From positions 16,620 to 80,619 of the forward strand of contig DXYV01000011.1 in NCBI GenBank assembly GCA_019415645.1: a stretch of DNA of 64,000 nt, given 5' to 3'. The notes beneath the pieces are model-generated. The model was given only the letters and a program-made list of their open reading frames with translations. It ran no database searches and had not been told where the DNA came from. The translations under genes and the position numbers were made by a program. Origin of the DNA: Clostridiales bacterium (GTDB taxonomy: Bacteria > Bacillota > Clostridia > Oscillospirales > Oscillospiraceae). Positions 58,468 to 64,000 of the stretch are shown piece after piece. Numbering within the stretch: position 1 is the stretch's first letter; every line of letters begins with the position of its first letter.

Positions 58468-58674
58468 ATGGACATCAAAGTAGGAGATGTGCTCCAGCTG
58501 AAAAAGGCCCATCCCTGCGGCAGCCACGACTGGCAGGTGCTGCGGGTGGGCATGGATTTCCGCCTGCGCTGTCTGGGCTGCGGGCACGAGCTGATGATTC
58601 CCCGCAGCAAGGCGGAAAAGAGCATCAAAAAAATCAAGCCAGGAACAGACGACAAGCAGGGAAAGCAGGCATAA
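58468..58674 (+). CDS. DUF951 small protein
   Basis: 68 aa. VGDVLQLKKAHPCGSHDWQV, LRCLGCGHELMIPRSKAEK is the full DUF951 signature, with Cys residues that may bind metal (HPCG, CLGCGH). The fold is probably a small beta-barrel with nucleic-acid contact, but function is unknown. A Lys-rich C-terminal tail follows. ATG 58468 has GCGAGG upstream. It is 2 bp from hisC, so the two are co-transcribed from a consensus promoter. Confidence 0.9.
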   Translation: MDIKVGDVLQLKKAHPCGSHDWQVLRVGMDFRLRCLGCGHELMIPRSKAEKSIKKIKPGTDDKQGKQA

Positions 58675-58676
58675 AC

Positions 58677-59738
58677 ATGGAAAAACGATTTTGGAGCCGG
58701 CGGATTCGGGACGCGGTGCCCTATACGCCCGGCGAACAGCCCAAAGACCGGAGCTTTATCAAACTGAATACCAACGAGTGCCCCTATCCGCCCTCCCCCA
58801 GGGCGCTGGAGGCCATTCGTCAGGCGGCGGACGACAGCCTGCGGCTCTATCCGGACCCGGAGTGCCTGGACCTGCGGCGGGCGCTGGCCGCCTACTATGG
58901 CCTGCGGCCGGAGCAGGTGTTCTGCTCCAATGGCTCCGACGAGGTACTGGCCTTCGCCTTCCAGGCGTTTTTTGATTCGGACCGTGAGGTGGTTTTTCCC
59001 CGGATCACATATAGCTTTTACCCGGTCTATGTGGACTACTTCGGCCTGAAGTGCCGCCGTGTGCCCATGAATCCCGACTTCTCCGACCCGGTGGACGCCC
59101 TGTGCGGCGACAACGGCGGGGTGGTGCTCACCAACCCCAACGCGCCGACCGGAATCGCCGTGGGGCTGGACGTGGTGGAGCGGCTGCTCCAGGCCAACCC
59201 GGATGTGGTGGTACTGGTGGACGAGGCCTATGTGGACTTCGGCGCGGAGAGCGCCGTTTCGCTCATCGACCGGTATCCCAACCTGCTGGTGGTGCAGACC
59301 GCCTCCAAATCCCGGGCCCTGGCGGGGCTGCGGGTGGGCTGGGCCATGGGCCAGGAGGACCTGATTGCCGGCCTGCGCTGTGTGCGGGACTCCATCAACT
59401 CCTATACGGTGGACCGGGTGGCCATGGCGGGGGTCCGGGCCGCACTGGAGGATGAGGACTATTTCCAGACCATCCGCAGACGGGTCATGGCGACCCGGGA
59501 GCGGACGGCGGACACCCTGCGCGAGCTGGGCTTTACAGTCCTGCCCTCCCAGGCCAACTTCCTGTTCCTTTCCAAGCCGGGCAAGACGGGGAAGGAATTG
59601 CTGGACGGCCTGCGGGCGAAGGGTATTCTGGTGCGCTGGTGGGACGATGCGCCCATCCGGGACTGGCTGCGTGTGTCCATTGGAACGGAGCAGGATATGG
59701 AGGCCCTGTGCCGGGCGTTGGAGGAATTGACACAATGA
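58677..59738 (+). CDS. hisC: Histidinol-phosphate aminotransferase
   Basis: 353 aa fold-type I PLP enzyme. KLNTNECPYPPSPRALEAI, SNGSDEVLAFAFQAFFD, LTNPNAPTGIAV, VDEAYVDFG and the PLP-lysine block TASKSRALAGLRVGWAMG are present. It fills the gap in the hisZGDBHAFIE operon 17 kb away; related aromatic transaminases exist, but the FGAES and SNGSDE features and the missing hisC favour this role. It overlaps the next gene by 4 bp. Confidence 0.92.
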   Translation: MEKRFWSRRIRDAVPYTPGEQPKDRSFIKLNTNECPYPPSPRALEAIRQAADDSLRLYPDPECLDLRRALAAYYGLRPEQVFCSNGSDEVLAFAFQAFFDSDREVVFPRITYSFYPVYVDYFGLKCRRVPMNPDFSDPVDALCGDNGGVVLTNPNAPTGIAVGLDVVERLLQANPDVVVLVDEAYVDFGAESAVSLIDRYPNLLVVQTASKSRALAGLRVGWAMGQEDLIAGLRCVRDSINSYTVDRVAMAGVRAALEDEDYFQTIRRRVMATRERTADTLRELGFTVLPSQANFLFLSKPGKTGKELLDGLRAKGILVRWWDDAPIRDWLRVSIGTEQDMEALCRALEELTQ

Positions 59739-60634
59739 GATACATCGGCGATATTTACCGGCCCCCCGGAGAATGGAAGAGCTATCTGCTTCAATGCACG
59801 GTGGGCTGCTCCCACAATGCCTGCACCTTCTGCGGCATGTATAAGAACAAGCGGTACTATGTGCGTCCGCTGAAGGATATTCTGGAAGACATTGACATGG
59901 CGCGGGAGCATTTTACCGATTTCAGCAGCTTTCCGCTGGGTGTGCCCAATGTGACCCGGGTGTTCCTGTGCGACGGGGACGCCATCGCCATGGACACGGA
60001 GGATCTGCTGACCATCCTGCGCAGGCTCCGGGAGGCCTTCCCCAGGCTGGAGCGGGTGACCACCTACGCCGGTCCGCGCAGCACCCTGCGCAAGACGCCG
60101 GAGGAGCTGAAGGCACTCTGCGAAGCCGGGCTGACCCGGGCCTATCTGGGGGTGGAGAGCGGCTGGGACGCGCTGCTGAAGAAGGTCCATAAGGGCGTGG
60201 ATGCGGACCAGATGCTGGAGGCCGGGCTGGCCCTGCGGGAGGCAGGCATGGACCTGTGGGCCATTATCCTGCTGGGTCTGGCCGGGCAGGAGGGCTCCCA
60301 GACCCATATCGAGGAGACCATCCGGATGATGAACGCCATGAAGCCCCGGCACCTGTCCGCCATGACCTATACGCCGGTGGAGGGCACGCCCATGTACGAG
60401 GAGGTGCGCAGCGGGGCTTTCCAGTGCATCACGCCCCGCCAGGCGCTGCTGGAGACCCGCAGCCTGATCGAAGGCCTGACTGTTGAGCCCCTGCACATTA
60501 CGGCCAATCATCCTTCCAATTATCTGCCCATCAAGGGCGGCCTGCCGGAGGACCGGGCGCGGCTGCTCCAGCTGATCGACCGTGCTCTGGACGGGGAGAT
60601 TGGAATCCGTACCGACCGGCCCAGAGTGCTGTAA
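59735..60634 (+). CDS. Radical SAM protein with CX4CX2C cluster motif
   Basis: 299 aa. The cluster region LLQCTVGCSHNACTFCGMYK reads C-x4-C-x2-C (CSHNACTFC) rather than the common CX3CX2C, a variant seen in a Firmicute radical SAM group of unknown substrate. TRAYLGVESGWDALLKKVHKG and AMTYTPVEGTPMYEE follow, as in Elp3/HemN-like barrels. ATG overlaps the hisC stop. There is no twitch or SPASM extension. The function is unknown and its link to hisC is positional only. Confidence 0.85.
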   Translation: MRYIGDIYRPPGEWKSYLLQCTVGCSHNACTFCGMYKNKRYYVRPLKDILEDIDMAREHFTDFSSFPLGVPNVTRVFLCDGDAIAMDTEDLLTILRRLREAFPRLERVTTYAGPRSTLRKTPEELKALCEAGLTRAYLGVESGWDALLKKVHKGVDADQMLEAGLALREAGMDLWAIILLGLAGQEGSQTHIEETIRMMNAMKPRHLSAMTYTPVEGTPMYEEVRSGAFQCITPRQALLETRSLIEGLTVEPLHITANHPSNYLPIKGGLPEDRARLLQLIDRALDGEIGIRTDRPRVL

Positions 60635-60648
60635 CCAGAAAAATGCCA

Positions 60649-60699
60649 GGACGAAGCGCGGCGCAAGAAATTTTCTTGCGCCGCGCTTCGTCCTTTTCC
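60649..60699 (+). terminator. Terminator of the DUF951-hisC-radical SAM unit
   Basis: A ~20-bp stem (60649-60668 with 60674-60693), A/T-rich loop, followed by TTTTCCTC. Confidence 0.92.
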
Positions 60700-60754
60700 T
60701 CTGTGGGTCAAGCGGTATAATGCGAGGGACCAAATCAGACAAGGGGGCGGCGGT

Positions 60755-61594
60755 ATGACGGTCGTCTATCTGGACCTGCTGTTTCTGCTGAATCTCACCG
60801 CGAATTACCTGCTGCTGCTGCTCACCGGCCGCATGACGGGGCAGCCGCTGCGGCGGGGCCTGCTGGCGGCGGCGGCCGCCGTGGGCGCGCTGTATGCTGC
60901 GCTGACCTTCCTGCCGGGGCTGGGCTGGCTGGCGGCAGGCCCCTGTAAGGTGGCCTCCGCGGTGCTGATGGTGCTGCTGGCCTACGGCGGGACCCGAAGG
61001 CTGCTGCGCACCACGCTGGTTTTTTTCGGGGCCTCCGCCGCGCTGGGCGGGCTGATCTGGGCGGTGGAGCTGATGGGCGGGCACAGCCTGACCCTGGAAA
61101 ACGGTGTGCTCTATTCCTATGTGGACATCCGGCTTCTGCTGTTGCTGCTGATCGCCAGCTATGGCCTGTTGGCGCTGTGCTCCAACCGGATGTTCCGCCA
61201 CCGGAGCGTGGAACTGGCGCCCGCTGTGGTCCGGGTCGGAGAGCGCACCCTGACGCTGACGGCTCTGCTGGACACCGGCAATACCCTGACCGACCCGGTG
61301 ACCAACCGGCCGGTCATGGTGGCGGAGGGAGCCATGTGCCAGGCGCTGCTGCCCATGCCGCTGCCGCTGGACCGGCCGGTGGACGCTCTCTCCGTACTGG
61401 GCGCCCAGGGAATCAAGGGATTCCGGCTGCTGCCCTATCGGGCGGTGGGGGTGGGCAGCGGGATGCTGCTGGCCCTGAAAGCGGATGCGGTGAAGGTGGG
61501 GAAAACAGATTATGGAAGCATCCTGGTAGCCCTGTCGCCCACGCCGGTGAGCGACGGCGGGGGCTATCAGGCGCTGATCGGTACGGCGGCGTAA
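60755..61594 (+). CDS. spoIIGA: Sigma-E processing peptidase SpoIIGA
   Basis: 279 aa. Five hydrophobic segments fill residues 1-150; the C-terminal aspartic-protease-like domain has the catalytic LLDTGNTLTDPVTN, with GFRLLPYRAVG and LVALSP after it. It sits in the septal membrane and cleaves pro-sigma-E after a signal from the forespore. A TATAAT at 60716-60721 lies upstream without a normal -35; a Spo0A-dependent promoter is plausible, but no clean 0A box was found. sigE follows after 40 bp. Confidence 0.92.
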   Translation: MTVVYLDLLFLLNLTANYLLLLLTGRMTGQPLRRGLLAAAAAVGALYAALTFLPGLGWLAAGPCKVASAVLMVLLAYGGTRRLLRTTLVFFGASAALGGLIWAVELMGGHSLTLENGVLYSYVDIRLLLLLLIASYGLLALCSNRMFRHRSVELAPAVVRVGERTLTLTALLDTGNTLTDPVTNRPVMVAEGAMCQALLPMPLPLDRPVDALSVLGAQGIKGFRLLPYRAVGVGSGMLLALKADAVKVGKTDYGSILVALSPTPVSDGGGYQALIGTAA

Positions 61595-61634
61595 CAAAAC
61601 AGACAAGGCATGAAGTCCGGATATGGAGGTTAGC

Positions 61635-62354
61635 ATGAGGCTTTTGACGAGACTTTCCATCGTGGTCCAGCAGCTGCTGGAGCGGCTGGGGCTGTCCCAG
61701 GCGGGAAAGATTATGTACATCGGCGGGAGCGATACGCTCCCGCCCCCGTTGTCCAAGGAAGAGGAGGCGGAGCTGATCGCTCGCCTGCCGGAGCAGGACG
61801 AACAGGTGCGCGCCCAGCTTATCGAGCGCAATCTGCGCCTGGTGGTCTACATCGCCCGCCGCTTTGAAAATACCGGCGTGGGCATCGAGGACCTGATCTC
61901 CATCGGGACCATCGGCCTGATCAAGGCGGTGGGGACCTACCAGCCGGCTAAGAACATCAAGCTGGCCACCTATGCTTCCCGCTGCATCGAAAACGAGATC
62001 TTGATGTATCTGCGCAAGACAGCGGGGCGGAAAGGGGAGATCTCCTTCGACGAGCCGCTGAATACCGACTGGGACGGCAACGAGCTGCTGCTCTCCGATG
62101 TGCTGGGCACCGAGGGAGACATCGTGATGAAGCCCATCGAGGAGGACGTGGACCGTAAGCTTCTGCTGGATGCGGTGAACAAGCTGGAACCCCGGGAACG
62201 GGTCATCATCACCATGCGGTTCGGACTGGACGGCCGGCCCGAGCGGACCCAGAAGGAGGTGGCCGATCTGCTGGGAATCTCCCAGTCCTATATCTCCCGC
62301 CTGGAGAAGCGAATCATTGCCCGCCTGAAGCGGGAGATCCTGAAAATGATTTAG
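61635..62354 (+). CDS. sigE: Mother-cell sporulation sigma factor E precursor
   Basis: 239 aa. The pro-sequence (first ~30 residues) is followed by YIGGSDTLPPPLSKEEE, typical of sigma-E. Region 2: NLRLVVYIARRFENTGVGIE, DLISIGTIGLIKAVGTY, ATYASRCIENEILMYLR. Region 4: GISQSYISRLEKRIIARLKRE. It is active in the mother cell after SpoIIGA cleavage. ATG 61635 follows GGAGG; an upstream in-frame ATG overlaps that site. Confidence 0.96.
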   Translation: MRLLTRLSIVVQQLLERLGLSQAGKIMYIGGSDTLPPPLSKEEEAELIARLPEQDEQVRAQLIERNLRLVVYIARRFENTGVGIEDLISIGTIGLIKAVGTYQPAKNIKLATYASRCIENEILMYLRKTAGRKGEISFDEPLNTDWDGNELLLSDVLGTEGDIVMKPIEEDVDRKLLLDAVNKLEPRERVIITMRFGLDGRPERTQKEVADLLGISQSYISRLEKRIIARLKREILKMI

Positions 62355-62425
62355 GACCGGCGCCGCAAAAATCCATCGAACCCGGTCGAAGCAAAAAAAA
62401 TATAGCCGCGCAAACGCCGTATGAA

Positions 62426-62475
62426 ACGCCCGCCGCAGGCAGATACTGATGGTGCAGGATCTCCGCGGCGGGCGT
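62426..62475 (+). other. Inverted repeat in the sigG leader
   Basis: ACGCCCGCCGC (62426-62436) and GCGGCGGGCGT (62465-62475) are perfect complements enclosing 28 bases, 43 bp before sigG. No U-run follows, so it is a leader structure rather than a terminator. It may restrain translation or readthrough of sigG. Confidence 0.65.
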
Positions 62476-62518
62476 GTTCCGCCTTCCCGCTACATACCCG
62501 TGGAAAGGATGAGACCCA

Positions 62519-63295
62519 ATGGCTTACAGCGGCAAGGTGGAGATCTGCGGCGTGAACACCGCCAAACTCAAGGTGCTGAAAAACGACGAGATGATGGAGC
62601 TGCTCCGCCGGACGCGGGAGGGGGACATGCAGGCCCGGGAGGAGATGATCGCCGGAAATCTGCGCCTGGTGCTGTCGGTCATCCAGAAATTTTCCGGCCG
62701 GGGCGAGAACGTGGACGACCTGTTTCAGGTGGGCTGTATCGGCCTGATCAAGGCCATCGACAATTTTGACCCGGAGCAGGGGGTGCGGTTCAGCACCTAC
62801 GGCGTGCCCATGATCGTGGGGGAGATTCGCCGCTACCTGCGGGATAACAGCTCGGTCCGGGTGTCCCGCTCGGTCCGGGACACGGCCTATAAAGTGCTCC
62901 AGGCCAAGGAGGCCTATGTGGCGCAGCATCAGAAGGAGCCCACTGTGGACGAGATCGCCAAGCAGCTGGACCTGCGGCGGGAGGATGTGGTCATGGCTCT
63001 GGACGCCATCATGGACCCGGTCTCTCTTTACGAGCCGGTGTATTCCGACGGCGGGGACACCATCTGTGTTATGGACCAGGTAAAGGATTCCAAAAATACG
63101 GATGAGAGCTGGCTGGAGCACATCGCCCTCAAAGAGGCCATCGCCAAGCTGGGGGAGCGGGAGCGCCATATCCTGGACCTGCGCTTTTTTCAGGGCAAGA
63201 CCCAGATGGAGGTCTCCGCCGAGGTGGGAATCTCCCAGGCCCAGGTGTCCCGGCTGGAGAAGAACGCCATCAACCAGATCAAAAAGAATCTGTAA
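62519..63295 (+). CDS. sigG: Forespore sporulation sigma factor G
   Basis: 258 aa. The N-terminus GKVEICGVNTAKLKVL is diagnostic of sigma-G. Regions 2-4: NLRLVLSVIQKFSGRGENVD, DLFQVGCIGLIKAIDNFDPE, FSTYGVPMIVGEIRRYLRD, GISQAQVSRLEKNAINQIKK. It drives late forespore genes. The order spoIIGA-sigE-sigG matches Bacillus and Clostridium. GGAAAGGATG precedes the ATG. No sigma-F/G-type promoter could be assigned with confidence in the 164-bp gap. Confidence 0.97.
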   Translation: MAYSGKVEICGVNTAKLKVLKNDEMMELLRRTREGDMQAREEMIAGNLRLVLSVIQKFSGRGENVDDLFQVGCIGLIKAIDNFDPEQGVRFSTYGVPMIVGEIRRYLRDNSSVRVSRSVRDTAYKVLQAKEAYVAQHQKEPTVDEIAKQLDLRREDVVMALDAIMDPVSLYEPVYSDGGDTICVMDQVKDSKNTDESWLEHIALKEAIAKLGERERHILDLRFFQGKTQMEVSAEVGISQAQVSRLEKNAINQIKKNL

Positions 63296-63326
63296 TACGC
63301 AGGAAAAGCGGCCGAACCCCAAAGAA

Positions 63327-63356
63327 AAGCGGACGGTCCTTCCGGACCGTCCGCTT
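63327..63356. terminator. Terminator between sigG and the VanY-like gene
   Basis: 13-bp stem AAGCGGACGGTCC / GGACCGTCCGCTT (63327-63339, 63344-63356), loop TTCC. The U-run (TTCTTT) is on the minus-strand side, so it chiefly serves the VanY-like gene; it may also stop sigG. Confidence 0.82.
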
Positions 63357-63385
63357 GATCGTATAGATGGGATAACGGCTGACCG

Positions 63386-64000
63386 TTAAGCAGCAGAGTC
63401 TGCCTGCGCCAAATATTCTTCCAGACAAATTCCTTGTTCCGTGATGGCCTGGGCAGCTTCCTTTCCCACATAGCGATAGTGCCAAGGTTCATAGCCTACG
63501 CCGGTGAGGTCGCTTTTATCAGTCGGGTAACGCAGAATAAAGCCATATTCCCAGCAATGCTCCATCAGCCACTGCTGGAGCGGTGTATCCTCCTGACCTT
63601 CGTCCAGAATTTGATAATCCACGGAGACAATGTCCACTGCGAGGCCGGCCTGATGTTCGCTGGTTCCGGGGCGGGCGACCCAAACAGCGGCCTGACTTTC
63701 CGCCGTATCACGATCAGATCCTTGATCCATATAAAACTGTACTTTGCGCTCGTAGAGCTGGGCCTGCTTGTCCCAGGTCCGGAAAGAAGAACAGATCAGG
63801 GGCCCATATCCTGCCGCCCGGGCATCGTCCATCATCTCCTGCAGTTCAGGGTAGACCCGGCTGTCGATGGCCTGATTGTTTTTTAATTCTGTCAGCTCCG
63901 GCGCCTGAAAGTCCTCTGGCAGAGGGTTTTCCCAGTTGATCAGCTGGAGCATCCAGTCATCTTCGCTTACCTGGTCAGAAGGGGGCGGGGAGGACTCGAC
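63386..64000 (-). CDS. VanY-type D-Ala-D-Ala carboxypeptidase, C-terminal part (cut by window edge)
   Basis: 204 codons are visible; the 5' end lies beyond the right edge, since the frame stays open upstream of the first in-window ATG at 63952. The visible sequence opens with a Ser/Pro-rich linker (VESSPPPSDQ), then the M15B domain: ICSSFRTWDKQAQLYERKV, GTSEHQAGLAVDI, WLMEHCWEYGFILRYP and YEPWHYRYVG. All zinc ligands are present. It is a paralogue of the gene at 24184-25056, with the same domain end (CLEEYL) and a more AT-rich composition. Confidence 0.9.
   Translation of the reverse strand, partial: VESSPPPSDQVSEDDWMLQLINWENPLPEDFQAPELTELKNNQAIDSRVYPELQEMMDDARAAGYGPLICSSFRTWDKQAQLYERKVQFYMDQGSDRDTAESQAAVWVARPGTSEHQAGLAVDIVSVDYQILDEGQEDTPLQQWLMEHCWEYGFILRYPTDKSDLTGVGYEPWHYRYVGKEAAQAITEQGICLEEYLAQADSAA

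Noticed and set aside
60690..60754. Spo0A-dependent promoter with 22-bp spacing before spoIIGA
   Set aside because: A TATAAT is present, but neither a TTGACA-like hexamer at 17 or 22 bp nor a clear 0A box could be found by eye.
1..64000. tRNA or rRNA genes, CRISPR arrays, insertion sequences, prophage genes
   Set aside because: No T-arm/CCA-like clover-leaf, no regularly spaced repeats and no transposase, integrase or phage structural protein was recognised on either strand. Short or diverged cases could escape reading by eye; tRNAscan-SE and an IS search would settle it.

Overview
This GC-rich window comes from the chromosome of an endospore-forming, low-copy-repeat Firmicute. The evidence is spoIIGA-sigE-sigG in the classical order, two CotF-like coat genes, PolC, a T-box leader, MazF beside alr, and the pyrH-frr-uppS-cdsA-dxr-rseP-ispG-polC block. 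Gene order and protein style suggest the Clostridia, family Oscillospiraceae (Flavonifractor/Pseudoflavonifractor/Lawsonibacter-like). The genus is an inference. I saw no rRNA, tRNA, CRISPR array, transposase or prophage gene; almost everything looks like core chromosome.

Left part (1-15.1 kb): pheST behind a Phe T-box (minus strand); a PadR-controlled three-gene membrane operon whose consensus promoter lies inside a perfect 45-bp palindrome; nnr (NAD(P)HX repair), a GerS-like lipoprotein, alr and a MazF toxin with no visible antitoxin; a secreted protein, two small coat proteins, Mini-RNase III, RqcH; then a response regulator, ABC exporter and histidine kinase module with 11-bp direct repeats ahead of the ABC genes.

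Middle (15.1-35.8 kb): gltX (minus) diverges from trpS-tagO-mnaA, which supplies undecaprenyl-linked GlcNAc and ManNAc precursors. Next come three uncharacterised small genes, yfcE-coaX, a PepSY lipoprotein with a VanY-type carboxypeptidase, and then the long run pyrH, frr, uppS, cdsA, dxr, rseP, ispG, polC, which joins pyrimidine, isoprenoid and phospholipid supply to translation and replication.

Right part (35.8-64 kb): hisZGDBHAFIE (hisC lies about 17 kb away with a DUF951 gene and a radical SAM gene); a DUF308 protein and a thioesterase; the spermidine/putrescine ABC transporter potABCD and an RluD-type pseudouridine synthase, all on the minus strand; yceD-rpmF; der-plsY-gpsA; a small XRE regulator; nth; glyA; rarA; an S1-domain protein; and the sporulation sigma cluster, ending in a second VanY-like gene cut by the window edge.

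The least explained sequence is a 268-bp stack of six hairpins between rpmF and der. Its first ~70 bp recur in the leader of the VanY-like gene near 25.1 kb. Other items to examine are the PadR operator, an orphan consensus promoter downstream of gpsA, the trio of unknown genes at 20.9-22.0 kb, and the antitoxin-less MazF. All calls come from reading the sequence; no database search was run.
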